Source: CADEDV01 sp964437415
Lineage (GTDB): Bacteria > Bacteroidota > Bacteroidia > Chitinophagales > Chitinophagaceae
Length of the DNA: 64,000 nucleotides
Assembly: GCA_964437415.1 (NCBI GenBank)
Contig: CAYTGN010000019.1
Coordinates: 14,435 to 78,434 of the forward strand
Reading direction: 5' to 3'
How positions within the stretch are numbered: the stretch's first letter is position 1; the number at the start of each line of letters is the position of its first letter. Positions 43,765 through 52,053 of this stretch are shown in pieces. A program made the position numbers and the translations under genes. The notes beneath the pieces are model-generated. The model worked only from the letters and a program-made list of their open reading frames with translations. It made no database searches and had not been told where the DNA came from.

Positions 43765-44232
43765 TTATATCCTGAAGTGGGCAAAAGCCTTGTTGGCTTC
43801 GGCCATACGGTGCGTATCTTCTTTCTTTTTAAAGGCAGAACCTTCGCCTTTGCTGGCAGCTACGATCTCGTTGGCTAATTTATCTGCCATGCTGCGGCCG
43901 TTTCTTTCACGGCTGTAACGGATGAGCCATTTGATGCTCAGGGAAATTTTCCTGTCGGGACGAACCTCAGCAGGAATCTGGAAGGTGGCACCACCGATAC
44001 GACGGCTGCGAACCTCAACGGCAGGTGTAACATTCGCCAGGGCTCTTTTCCACACTTCGTAACCATCTTCGCTGGTTTGTTTGGTCACTTTGTCCAGTGC
44101 ATTATAAAAAATAGTGAAGGCCCCGCTTTTCTTTCCTTCCCACATCAGGTTGTTGACAAAACGGGTAACCAGTTTGTCATTGAACTTCGGGTCTGGCGCT
44201 AAGGGGAGTTTTTTTGCTTGTGCTTTCCGCAT
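43765..44232 (-). CDS. rpsG: 30S ribosomal protein S7
   Basis: 155 aa, full length. Starts MRKAQAKKLPLAPDPKF, with the family's central motifs (FVNNLMWEGKKSGAF, GGATFQIPAEVRPDRK). It binds 16S rRNA and starts assembly of the 30S head. It lies 80 bp after rpsL in the str operon. fusA, the usual next gene, is absent here; the transcript ends at the terminator at 43715-43743. Confidence 0.98.
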   Translation of the reverse strand: MRKAQAKKLPLAPDPKFNDKLVTRFVNNLMWEGKKSGAFTIFYNALDKVTKQTSEDGYEVWKRALANVTPAVEVRSRRIGGATFQIPAEVRPDRKISLSIKWLIRYSRERNGRSMADKLANEIVAASKGEGSAFKKKEDTHRMAEANKAFAHFRI

Positions 44233-44312
44233 GAATCTTAATTTTTAAAGTAACTGCTGTAGCTGAATTTCTTCAAGTATTAAAACTTTACTCAGTACAA
44301 ATTATAAATGAA

Positions 44313-44693
44313 TTATTTCTTCGCTTTCTCTTTCTTGGTTCCGTATTTGGAACGGCTTTGTTTCCTGTCTTTCACACCGGCTGTGTCCAATGAACCACGA
44401 ACGATGTGGTAACGAACACCCGGAAGGTCTTTCACCCGACCACCACGGATCAAAACGATGGAGTGTTCCTGGAGGTTGTGGCCTTCACCGGGGATGTAGG
44501 CGATGACCTCGATTTTATTGGTGAGACGAACTTTGGCAACTTTGCGCAGGGCAGAGTTTGGCTTCTTAGGTGTTGTGGTATATACACGGGTGCAAACACC
44601 CCGACGCTGCGGACACTCGTCCAAAGCCCGTGATTTGCTCTTGGCCCTGATAATTTCTCTTCCTTTTCTTACTAACTGTTGAATAGTAGGCAT
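44313..44693 (-). CDS. rpsL: 30S ribosomal protein S12
   Basis: 126 aa. Contains MPTIQQLVRKGRE at the start, the conserved TTPKKPNSALRKVAKV loop and PGEGHNLQEHS. It takes part in decoding in the 30S A site. It is the first gene of the operon and has a clear promoter upstream. Confidence 0.98.
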   Translation of the reverse strand: MPTIQQLVRKGREIIRAKSKSRALDECPQRRGVCTRVYTTTPKKPNSALRKVAKVRLTNKIEVIAYIPGEGHNLQEHSIVLIRGGRVKDLPGVRYHIVRGSLDTAGVKDRKQSRSKYGTKKEKAKK

Positions 44694-44718
44694 TATTTAC
44701 CTTTTGTTTTTGGGACGG

Positions 44719-44750
44719 CAAAGGTAAAGGCGACGGGGGTAATAACCAAA
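44719..44750 (-). promoter_or_regulatory. Promoter of the rpsL-rpsG operon
   Basis: On the minus strand TTTG (44747-44750), a 20-nt spacer and TACCTTTG (44719-44726) match the Bacteroidota consensus exactly. The -7 box lies 25 bp before the rpsL start codon. Confidence 0.85.
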
Positions 44751-44797
44751 AATTGAACACTGATTTTTCTGATATTGAGCTATTTGGGGATAAAACA

Positions 44798-44819
44798 ATC
44801 CCGACACTACGGTCGGGAT
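44798..44819. repeat. Hairpin ATCCCGAC/GTCGGGAT
   Basis: Perfect 8-bp stem with a 6-nt loop, 34 bp beyond the ilvE stop codon. It may act as a terminator but has only a weak T-run. The same CCGAC/GTCGG palindrome is common in this kind of genome. Confidence 0.5.
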
Positions 44820-44852
44820 AGATTATTAGCCCAATGTATTCAAAACCAGCAG

Positions 44853-45932
44853 CTAAATCTTCCACATCCAGTTATACTTATCCTCCCTTCTGCCCTCCCG
44901 GATGTCGGTAAGCCATTTTTTCACCGTAGGGGCGATGGTCCATTTCTCAACCGGGAATTCCATCACAAAATCCTTGTACCGTAATTCTTTAATGAGGGAG
45001 ATAGTGGCGGCAGTACCGGTACCGAAAACTTCTTTCAGGGTACCTGCCTTGTAAGCATCCATGATCTCATCAATGCCCAATTCCCGTTCCTCGGTTTCCA
45101 ATCCCATTTCCTGCAACAAGGTGAGGGCACTTTGCCGGGTCACCCCGTCGAGAATGGTGCCGCTTTGCAGCCCCGGCGTGATGGCTTTATTACCGATGAT
45201 AAAGAACACATTCATGGTACCACATTCCTGCACATATTTATGCTGCTGTGCATCCATCCACAACACCTGGTCATAGCCTTTTTTCTTTGCTTCGGCTGTG
45301 GCCAGCATAGCCGCTGCATAATTGCCGGCAGCTTTGGCAAAACCCACACCACCTTCGCAGGCCCTGACATATTGCTCCTCCACATATATCCGCATCGGGG
45401 CGGCATAATATGGCCCGGTGGGGCTGAGGATGATCATAAACTTGTAATTATCGGAGGGCTTCACTCCTATCACTTCATCAGATGAGAACATGAAAGGACG
45501 GATGTAAAGCGAATGATCTTCTTTGGAAGGTATCCAGTTTTTATCCATTTCTATCAAACGGCGCATCCCTTCCATAAATATCTCTTCGGGCACTTCGGGC
45601 ATCTGCATGCGGCGGGCAGAGATATTGAAACGTCGAAAATTATCGTGTGGCCGGAAAATATAGGCATTGCCCTCCCTGTCTTTATAGGCTTTGATGCCTT
45701 CAAAAATGGCCTGGCCATAATGCAATGCTGCAACAGAGGGATTGAGCAATAAGGGCTGATAGGGCTTGATCTCGATATTCCTCCACCCGATAGCTGCCGG
45801 GTCTCCATTTTCATAATCAGCTTCCAGCATGTGGTCGGAAAAAAACCGGCCAAAGGGAAGGTTTTCGAGGTTCAGATCCTTTAGCTTACTGCTCTCTGCC
45901 TTTGTGATAGAAATGTCCATAGCTGCAATCAT
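44853..45932 (-). CDS. ilvE: Branched-chain amino acid aminotransferase
   Basis: 359 aa, the length of the larger (group II) bacterial branched-chain aminotransferases. PLP lysine is Lys200 in GFAKAAGNYAAAM. HYGQAIFEGIKAY and FGTGTAATI fit the family. It makes or breaks Leu, Ile and Val with 2-oxoglutarate, in the cytoplasm. The ATG at 45932 is followed by a second ATG four codons on, so the start could be slightly shorter. Monocistronic. Confidence 0.95.
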   Translation of the reverse strand: MIAAMDISITKAESSKLKDLNLENLPFGRFFSDHMLEADYENGDPAAIGWRNIEIKPYQPLLLNPSVAALHYGQAIFEGIKAYKDREGNAYIFRPHDNFRRFNISARRMQMPEVPEEIFMEGMRRLIEMDKNWIPSKEDHSLYIRPFMFSSDEVIGVKPSDNYKFMIILSPTGPYYAAPMRIYVEEQYVRACEGGVGFAKAAGNYAAAMLATAEAKKKGYDQVLWMDAQQHKYVQECGTMNVFFIIGNKAITPGLQSGTILDGVTRQSALTLLQEMGLETEERELGIDEIMDAYKAGTLKEVFGTGTAATISLIKELRYKDFVMEFPVEKWTIAPTVKKWLTDIREGRREDKYNWMWKI

Positions 45933-46003
45933 AATAGTTTATTTTTGATCGGCCAAAGAAACGAAAAAAAACTAACACTCATTAGTAAAACAGATTTTCG
46001 CCC

Positions 46004-46534
46004 ATGAGCCTGAATGACATCAAGTTACCCGCCAACATGCTGACCGGCCTTTATCGTTCGGTGCTGGTTGAAACAGGTGAGATAAAAACCATACCTGCCC
46101 CTGTCATAGCGTCTGATTCTGAAACTGCGGGCAAATCTCCGCAATCGGGATTAAAATATCTTGGCGAAAACCGGAAGAATATCCTCATAGTGGTGAATGA
46201 TGCCGAAGCAGTGCATATCAGCGATGCCGATCTGCAGTTCCTGACCAGGATGCTTACCGCCTGCAAGCTGAGCCTTGCGGATGTGGCAATCGTCAATCTT
46301 AACCAACAGCCTGTTTCATACAAAGAAATACTGGCCGAACTGAAAAGCCGTATCTGCCTGCTTTTTACTGTTGAGCCTTCATCGTTTGGTTTGCCCATGA
46401 GTTTTCCTTTTTTTCAGATACAGCCATTTGCCAATTGTTCTTTTCTTTATTCCCCATCATTAAGTGAACTGGGAAATGATGATTTACTCAAAAGCAAACT
46501 CTGGGTCACCCTGCGAAGGCTGTTTAATATTTAA
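46004..46534 (+). CDS. Conserved protein of unknown function upstream of rdgB
   Basis: 176 aa, soluble, no signal peptide. It contains RKNILIVVNDAEAVHISDADLQFLTRMLTACKLSLADVAIVNL, an alpha/beta pattern in which a strand is followed by a helix pair. Proteins of this type occur in many Chitinophagaceae. No function is assigned. rdgB follows 14 bp later, so the two probably share a transcript. Confidence 0.65.
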   Translation: MSLNDIKLPANMLTGLYRSVLVETGEIKTIPAPVIASDSETAGKSPQSGLKYLGENRKNILIVVNDAEAVHISDADLQFLTRMLTACKLSLADVAIVNLNQQPVSYKEILAELKSRICLLFTVEPSSFGLPMSFPFFQIQPFANCSFLYSPSLSELGNDDLLKSKLWVTLRRLFNI

Positions 46535-46548
46535 ACCATTTTCCATTC

Positions 46549-47127
46549 ATGAAACTGATCTTTGCTACCAATAACCAGCACAAAGCGGATGAGATCCGTG
46601 CTGTTATTGGAGATAAGTTTGAAATACTGACACTGAAGGAAGCGGGAATAGCTATTGACATTCCCGAACCGCATGATACGCTGGAGGCAAATGCCACTGA
46701 AAAATCTTCTGTGATCTTTACAATGACAGGTATAAATTGTTTTAGCGAAGACACGGGTCTTGAAGTGAATGCGCTGAATGGCGAACCGGGGGTGAAAAGT
46801 GCCCGCTATGCCGGGGATGCCCGTTCATTTGATAAGAATATTGACAAGCTTTTGCATAATTTGTCGGGCAAAGATGACCGGTCGGCACGATTCAGAACAG
46901 TGGTATCCCTGTTCATTGACGGAAAAGAAAAATTGTTTGAAGGCGTTTGTGAAGGCAGGATAACGCAGGAGCGAAAAGGGAAGGAAGGATTTGGCTATGA
47001 CCCGGTGTTTATGCCGTTGGGTTCTAACAAAACATTTGCAGAAATGAGCATAGAAGAAAAGGGAAAATACAGCCACCGGGCAAGAGCAGTGGAAAAACTG
47101 GTAGCATTTTTGAATAACCTGAAGTAA
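46549..47127 (+). CDS. rdgB: XTP/dITP diphosphatase (RdgB/HAM1)
   Basis: 192 aa. Starts MKLIFATNNQHKADEI, matching the family's T-x-N-x-x-K motif. SEDTGLEVNALNGEPGVKSARYAG holds the catalytic Asp region, and FGYDPVFMP and SHRARAVEKL follow. It removes dITP and XTP from the nucleotide pool. Next gene starts 10 bp later. Confidence 0.95.
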   Translation: MKLIFATNNQHKADEIRAVIGDKFEILTLKEAGIAIDIPEPHDTLEANATEKSSVIFTMTGINCFSEDTGLEVNALNGEPGVKSARYAGDARSFDKNIDKLLHNLSGKDDRSARFRTVVSLFIDGKEKLFEGVCEGRITQERKGKEGFGYDPVFMPLGSNKTFAEMSIEEKGKYSHRARAVEKLVAFLNNLK

Positions 47128-47137
47128 ACCACCAGAA

Positions 47138-47716
47138 TTGGACACCTCACGCAACCAAATAATCCCCGAAAGCGACCTTATTAGCGGATGCATGGAAGGC
47201 GACCGGCGCATGCAGGAAGAATTGTATCGCCGTTTTTCTCCCCGTATGTACGCTGTCTGCCTCCGCTATGCCGGCAATGCCGAAGAAGCTGAAGATATTT
47301 TACAGGAAGGTTTCATCAAGATCTTTAAAAAATTAGGCAGTTTCCGTGGCGAAGGATCATTTGAAGGATGGGTGAGACGGGTATTTGTAAACACGGCTAT
47401 CGAGCATTTCCGCCGCAAACGCTACCTGCAGCCTGTTACGGAAAAAGAAGAGAAAACCATCGAAGGAAAATCACTTTCGGCGCTGGATGGACTGGCGGAA
47501 AAAGATATTCTTGCCCTGATCAAAGAATTGTCGCCCGGCTACCGCACGGTTTTTAACCTGTATGTCGTGGAAGGATATACCCACAAAGAAATTGCCGATA
47601 TGATGGGCATCAGCGAAGGAACCAGCAAATCGCAACTGTCAAGAGCCAAAGTGATCTTGCAGGATATGGTCAGAAAATATTTGGATGAGCAACGTGAAGC
47701 CAGAGTAAAACCATGA
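47138..47716 (+). CDS. ECF-type RNA polymerase sigma factor
   Basis: 192 aa. TTG at 47138 is the apparent start (M/LDTSRNQIIPESDLI); an in-frame ATG at 47189 would remove 17 residues. Region 2 has CLRYAGNAEEAEDILQEGF and region 4 has EGYTHKEIADMMGISEGTS. It overlaps the next gene by 4 bp (ATGA), so it is coupled with its membrane partner. It is a paralogue of the sigma factor at 25232-25792. Confidence 0.92.
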   Translation: MDTSRNQIIPESDLISGCMEGDRRMQEELYRRFSPRMYAVCLRYAGNAEEAEDILQEGFIKIFKKLGSFRGEGSFEGWVRRVFVNTAIEHFRRKRYLQPVTEKEEKTIEGKSLSALDGLAEKDILALIKELSPGYRTVFNLYVVEGYTHKEIADMMGISEGTSKSQLSRAKVILQDMVRKYLDEQREARVKP

Positions 47717-48582
47717 GCAAAGAACTTCAACAGAAACTTTACAACTACGAAGTGACCCCGCCGGCATCGGCATGGGATAAAGTGGCTGCTGCCCTTGATG
47801 AATCACATCTTTCCGATAAATTTCCTGCATCGCTTTACGAATATGAAGTTGCTGCTCCCAAAGATGCCTGGCAAAAGATACAGGCAGGCTTAGGCGAAGA
47901 AACACAAGCCACATCAGCGGTTGTCCGCAGAATGTATGCTCCCCTGTTGCGCTATGCCGCCGCCGCCGTGCTGGTGGCCGCTGTTGCATTCGGGGCTTTT
48001 AAGGTATTTGACCGCAAACCGGGGCAAGAACAGATGGCTGGCGGCGAGGGCAATACTCCTGCAGTGATTCAGCCACAGACTGAACCCACCATCATTCCTG
48101 AAACAGAAAATGTGGCAAACCTCACCCAGCAGCTAAGAGATGATGCGGCGCTGGAAGCCAGCAAATCACTTTATGCCAGCTTAGATGCATCTGATAAGAA
48201 ACGTATCAGCCGGGTGAGTGAGGAATATTTTTTATCCCCGGTCATGCCCATCAGCGCTGCTGACGACCTCAACCCGCACCACACCTACCGTGCCCTTTCG
48301 GTGACAGAAGTGGAGAGCCCTGTTTTTCTTGCCGATTACACTGCGCCGGATATGGCTGACCGTTATATTACCCTGTTGACACCCGAAGGCAATTATATCC
48401 GCATTTCAAAAAAACTGGCACCGATCGTTTGCTGTGTTTCCGGTGAGGAAAATGATGCGGACTGCAACCTGCAATTAAAAAAATGGAGGGAAAAACTGGC
48501 CCGCCCTGATGTGGGCACTTCTCCCGGCAATTTTATCGAGCTGCTGAATATGATCAGCAATTTTAAGGAAAACAATCCCTGA
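47713..48582 (+). CDS. Membrane partner (probable anti-sigma protein) of the ECF factor
   Basis: 289 aa. The N-terminal 75 residues contain a repeated motif (LYNYEVTPPASAWDKVAAAL and LYEYEVAAPKDAWQKI), then a single transmembrane helix at about 80-95 (LLRYAAAAVLVAAVAFGAF). The C-terminal part faces the periplasm and has no barrel. The repeat resembles the N-terminal region of the other pair (FTPSAEVWTEVEKR), suggesting that the PPASAWDKV-type motif is the sigma-binding segment. This is inference. Translationally coupled to the sigma gene. Confidence 0.7.
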   Translation: MSKELQQKLYNYEVTPPASAWDKVAAALDESHLSDKFPASLYEYEVAAPKDAWQKIQAGLGEETQATSAVVRRMYAPLLRYAAAAVLVAAVAFGAFKVFDRKPGQEQMAGGEGNTPAVIQPQTEPTIIPETENVANLTQQLRDDAALEASKSLYASLDASDKKRISRVSEEYFLSPVMPISAADDLNPHHTYRALSVTEVESPVFLADYTAPDMADRYITLLTPEGNYIRISKKLAPIVCCVSGEENDADCNLQLKKWREKLARPDVGTSPGNFIELLNMISNFKENNP

Positions 48583-48611
48583 GGAAACATTTCAGATTTG
48601 GGTTTTGAGAG

Positions 48612-48630
48612 GGAGGTATGCCATACCTCC
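48612..48630. terminator. Hairpin after the ECF partner gene
   Basis: GGAGGTATGCCATACCTCC forms a near-perfect stem of 9 bp, followed by TTTATT on the plus strand. It probably ends the sigma-partner transcript. Confidence 0.6.
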
Positions 48631-48721
48631 TTTATTCGTATTTCCCATTGGAAAAAACAGGTATGGCATACATGGGCCTGACATTGCCGGTTTTTCCTAA
48701 TTTTATTCCAAACAGTATGTC

Positions 48722-49171
48722 ATGGCGAGGATCAAACTGCAATTACCGGGGACATTTTCTTTCAGCACAACTATTCCTGTACGCATCACCGATCTTAATT
48801 ATGGCAACCATGTGGGCAATGATGCGGTGCTGTCCATCATTCATGAAGCAAGGATGCAGTTCCTGGGTCATCATGGGTACACTGAAATGCAGTTTGCCGG
48901 TGTGGGCATGCTCATGGCTGATGCGGCCATTGAATTCAAAGCGGAATTGTTTTATGGGGATGTAGTGATTGCCTCGGTTGCTGTTGCTGAAATATCAAGA
49001 ATCGGTTTTGACATTTATTACAAACTGGAAACCCTTAGCCGGGTGCCGGGTGACAGCAGTAAAACTGTGCTGGTTGCGGCGGCAAAGACAGGGATGATTT
49101 GTTATGATTATGCAGCCAAGAAGATTGTGGCTGTGCCGGAAAAAGCAAGGGAAAAATTGAATGCTGGTTGA
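48722..49171 (+). CDS. Acyl-CoA thioesterase-like protein (hotdog fold)
   Basis: 149 aa. The 4HBT pattern is clear: VRITDLNYGNHVGNDAVLSIIHEARMQFLG, with the Asp and Asn of the hotdog active-site helix. It probably hydrolyses short acyl-CoA or acyl-ACP thioesters. It is cytoplasmic and stands alone. Confidence 0.85.
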   Translation: MARIKLQLPGTFSFSTTIPVRITDLNYGNHVGNDAVLSIIHEARMQFLGHHGYTEMQFAGVGMLMADAAIEFKAELFYGDVVIASVAVAEISRIGFDIYYKLETLSRVPGDSSKTVLVAAAKTGMICYDYAAKKIVAVPEKAREKLNAG

Positions 49172-49237
49172 AAAATAGCTGGTACAAACTATCCTTGATT
49201 ATCAGCGGGAATTTATACCGAAAGTAGCGTAAATTTA

Positions 49238-49519
49238 TGTGTACCACCGCAATGCCTTGCACAAGGAAAAATCCCTTCGCCGCTTGAGGGCGGCTCCCGG
49301 TCTTTTTCTCCATCGCTATTGCGGTGGTACGATCGGGATTTACTTGTAAATTTATCGGGGGGCGAACTTTGTGCAAGCCACCTGCGGGGTACATGAGGAT
49401 TTAAGAAATGCCCCGATAAATTTCCACGTACCCACAGAATCTCGCAGCTGCTACGCAAGCCCTTCGGGACTTGCTCCCGCATCTGCTCCTTCCGTGGGCA
49501 CTTCGTAAATCCCGATCGT
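49238..49519. repeat. Multi-hairpin structured element, possible MITE or ncRNA
   Basis: Four nested or adjacent inverted repeats fill this 282-bp stretch. Arm A: GTACCACCGCAAT (49241-49253) with ATTGCGGTGGTAC (49318-49330). Arm B: 15-bp match 49329-49343 with 49505-49519. Arm C, inside B: AAATTTATCGGGG (49348-49360) with CCCCGATAAATTT (49411-49423). Also inside B are CCCACAGAA/TTCCGTGGG and GCAAGCCC-TTCG-GGACTTGC (49455-49474), a hairpin with a TTCG loop. No ORF of interest lies inside. It may be a non-autonomous mobile element or a structured RNA. Confidence 0.65.
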
Positions 49520-49563
49520 TGTATGCTATTTTTTGCGGCACCTTACCTTTATAAAGTGACTAA

Positions 49564-50187
49564 ATGAAATCTTTTACACTGACCTTCCTTTTTGCAATTT
49601 TGCTTGTTTCATGTGACCGGAAACGAGACCTAAAAAAACTACGACAGGTTTTCAGCGAAACAAAGTATGACAACGAGATTATCAATAAACTTCCGCTTTA
49701 TGACAGTTTGAAAAACATAATTATTTCAAACATTGACACCATTTTCAAGTTTAGGAATAGTAGACACTTTGTTTTTCATTCTTATGCTAACGGTGACACA
49801 GCGACAGTTCAAGAAGACGAAAGTTTTTATGAGTTCTATTATAACTACGGTGAAGCTACAGCTCTTAGCTATGGGACTGGGCCAAACGACCAGAAATTAA
49901 TAGATGCAGTAAGCGTAGAAAATATGCCAGCTTTCATTTATCCAGCAGTTGACAATATTTTTAAGAAACTTGGTAAAAGTAAAATACGGGGCTTCACTTT
50001 GTGGACCGACAGCACAATCGAAATTTCAGTAAAAGCATTTCGTAAGGAAAATATTGAAGTTGGACACACTTTGACTTGGAAAAGAATAACCGCTAAAAAC
50101 ACTGACCCAGACATTTTCTACCGTGATACACTAATTGCTCCTAAATGGACTTATGGAATTTGGGTAGACGAAGACCTAGGATGGTAA
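49564..50187 (+). CDS. Lipoprotein of unknown function
   Basis: 207 aa. MKSFTLTFLFAILLVSCDRKRD has a lipobox (LLVSC), so the mature protein is lipid-anchored. The rest is hydrophilic with mixed alpha/beta pattern and no known domain. It is noticeably more AT-rich than the surrounding genes and lies between a structured repeat and a group II intron remnant, which suggests foreign origin. Confidence 0.65.
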   Translation: MKSFTLTFLFAILLVSCDRKRDLKKLRQVFSETKYDNEIINKLPLYDSLKNIIISNIDTIFKFRNSRHFVFHSYANGDTATVQEDESFYEFYYNYGEATALSYGTGPNDQKLIDAVSVENMPAFIYPAVDNIFKKLGKSKIRGFTLWTDSTIEISVKAFRKENIEVGHTLTWKRITAKNTDPDIFYRDTLIAPKWTYGIWVDEDLGW

Positions 50188-50198
50188 AACAGCATATA

Positions 50199-50272
50199 AT
50201 CGAGTAAGCCGGGGGAATTGCACCCCCAGCTCCTCGCAGAACCGTACTTGACAGTCTCCCGTCATACGGCTC
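50199..50272 (-). ncRNA. 3' remnant of a group II intron (domains V and VI)
   Basis: On the minus strand 50272-50239 is a 34-nt domain V hairpin starting GAGCCGTATGACGG and ending AAGTACGGTTC. These are the conserved DV ends. It is followed by a domain VI-like stem (50238-50201, with GGGGGTGCAATTCCCCC) and a bulged A in CTTACTCG near the 3' end. The intron would end in AT at 50199. Domains I-IV and the reverse transcriptase gene are absent in the window, so this is a dead fragment. Confidence 0.75.
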
Positions 50273-50279
50273 TTCAGTC

Positions 50280-50444
50280 ATGTTCTTACTTGCTTCGATA
50301 CGTTTCGATTGTAGTAGCAGAACCACCGGGTTTGCTGCCAGTGTACAAAGAGCATATGCTGTTTTTATAATTTTTATTATAGCAGGACTGTTTTTTGTTG
50401 GATTAAGTATAAGTTGGTTGTTAGGATATATCAAAATGGGTTAA
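50280..50444 (+). pseudogene. C-terminal remnant of a membrane protein
   Basis: A frame from ATG at 50280 reaches a stop at 50442-50444. The last 35 residues (VFIIFIIAGLFFVGLSISW then LLGYIKMG) look like one true transmembrane helix with a short tail, while the first 20 residues look random. It is probably the 3' end of a gene broken by the intron event. It could instead be a small membrane peptide. Confidence 0.4.
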
Positions 50445-50519
50445 ATAATACAATTAGTTATTGACAAACAACAGCTGCTAACATGAACTGTGTAAAAAAC
50501 CTGCTTAGCAAAGTAATCA

Positions 50520-51287
50520 TCACCCATTCCAAATCTTCCAGTTCTCCTCTGCCTGCAACACAAGCATTTCATACCCATTCTTAATGGCGGCGCCCCGCTC
50601 CTCTCCTTTTTGCAGGAACAATGTTTTTCCAGGATTGTAAATAAGATCAAAGAGTAAATGATCTGATGTGATATGCTGGTAAGGGATTGCCGGGCAGTCT
50701 CCTGTTTTCGGGTACATGCCCAGCGGTGTGCAGTTTATAATAACAGTATGCTGCCTGATGAGTTCCGCATTCAGGTCATCATAGGTCAATGATGAACCAT
50801 CATGCAGGCGGCGGCTGACAATATGGTAATCAATGCCCAGTTTTTTCAAAACAAAGACCACTGCTTCTGTGGCGCCGCCATTGCCCAGCACCAATGCTTT
50901 TGTATGATGCAGTTGCAAAAGAGGCGAAATGCTTTTTTCAAACCCGGTGTGATCGGTGTTATACCCATCAAGATCCCCGCTATTGACCCGGATGCAGTTG
51001 CAGGCATTCAATCCGGCAGGAATATTTCCGGCTGAATGCAGAAAAGGAATCACCTGTTGTTTATACGGAATGGTCACCGCCAGCCCTTCTAAGCCCGGAT
51101 TACTCTTTACCAGTTCCGGAAATTCATCTATCGAAGCGATCGGAAAATTTTCGAAGCGGCAATCTTTCAACCCTTCCCTGATAAATTTCTCATTGAAATA
51201 TTTCTCAGAAAAAGAATGAGACAGGGGATAGCCGATGAGTCCGAAGAGCCTTTTGCCCTCATCTCCAAAGGGGCTGATACTATGCAT
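50520..51287 (-). CDS. aroE: Shikimate dehydrogenase
   Basis: 255 aa, a little shorter than the E. coli enzyme. The substrate-binding motif GYPLSHSFSEKYFN, the VTIPYKQ catalytic Lys region, DGYNTDHTGF and GNGGATEAV (NADP loop) are all present. It reduces 3-dehydroshikimate in aromatic amino acid synthesis. Its start overlaps the stop region of the ComA-family gene by 8 bp, so both are probably in one operon. Confidence 0.93.
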   Translation of the reverse strand: MHSISPFGDEGKRLFGLIGYPLSHSFSEKYFNEKFIREGLKDCRFENFPIASIDEFPELVKSNPGLEGLAVTIPYKQQVIPFLHSAGNIPAGLNACNCIRVNSGDLDGYNTDHTGFEKSISPLLQLHHTKALVLGNGGATEAVVFVLKKLGIDYHIVSRRLHDGSSLTYDDLNAELIRQHTVIINCTPLGMYPKTGDCPAIPYQHITSDHLLFDLIYNPGKTLFLQKGEERGAAIKNGYEMLVLQAEENWKIWNG

Positions 51288-52053
51288 TTTCCTTTTTGTC
51301 GAGGTATAAACTGAAGGTATCGCCTCTCAAACCAATCCGCATGGCTTCAAGGGGTATCACTTCGGTGGGTGCGATATTGCCGAGATTGGCATTGCAGCCC
51401 ACCAGTTCAATAAAATATAATTGCTGCGCTTTCTGAGGCGCTTCCCAGATTATCTTTTCCGTCGGTATCTGGGTCAGAATTTCCTGCACCAGGCCTTCTC
51501 TCACTTCACCGCTGCCGCGGTAGATGCCCACATTACCCGCCTCTCTTGCTTCGGCGATCACATAGGTGGAACCTGCTTCGAGTTCTGCCCGCATCAGCTC
51601 TATCCATTTATAGGGCGGAATGATATGCGCTGCATCCTTGCTACCCACTTCGCTCAGCACAATTCCATGTTTAGTGAGTTTTTCAATATACCCGCATTTT
51701 TCAGCATGAGGAATATTGATAGAACCATCACTTACTTCCATATAGTGGATGCCGTAGTCTTTGCACACTGCTATATAATCATCAAACTGGTTGCGGATAA
51801 GGAAGGCCTCAAACAAAGTGCCGCCAAAATAGACCGGGATATCATATGAGCGGTACACTTCCAGCTTTTCAGTGAGGTTGGGTGTAACGAATGAAGTGCC
51901 GAAACCTAATTTCACAATATCAACATGGGGATGAGAAACACTCATGAAATTTTGCGCCTCGGTAACACTCAGCCCTTTGTCCATCACCATCGTGAGGCCT
52001 GAAGTACGGGGTTTTTTGATTCTCTCGGGTATCTGCGACAGGTTAAAGTTCAT
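51280..52053 (-). CDS. Phosphosulfolactate synthase family protein (ComA-like)
   Basis: 257 aa. The TIM-barrel family signature is seen in KPRTSGLTMVMDKGL, KLGFGTSFV, YFGGTLFEAF and YMEVSDGSINI. The archetype makes (2R)-phospho-3-sulfolactate from phosphoenolpyruvate and sulfite. In Bacteroidota, which do not make coenzyme M, it may supply precursors for sulfonates such as sulfonolipids. That role is inference. It is coupled to aroE, which uses a product of phosphoenolpyruvate. Confidence 0.85.
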   Translation of the reverse strand: MNFNLSQIPERIKKPRTSGLTMVMDKGLSVTEAQNFMSVSHPHVDIVKLGFGTSFVTPNLTEKLEVYRSYDIPVYFGGTLFEAFLIRNQFDDYIAVCKDYGIHYMEVSDGSINIPHAEKCGYIEKLTKHGIVLSEVGSKDAAHIIPPYKWIELMRAELEAGSTYVIAEAREAGNVGIYRGSGEVREGLVQEILTQIPTEKIIWEAPQKAQQLYFIELVGCNANLGNIAPTEVIPLEAMRIGLRGDTFSLYLDKKENA

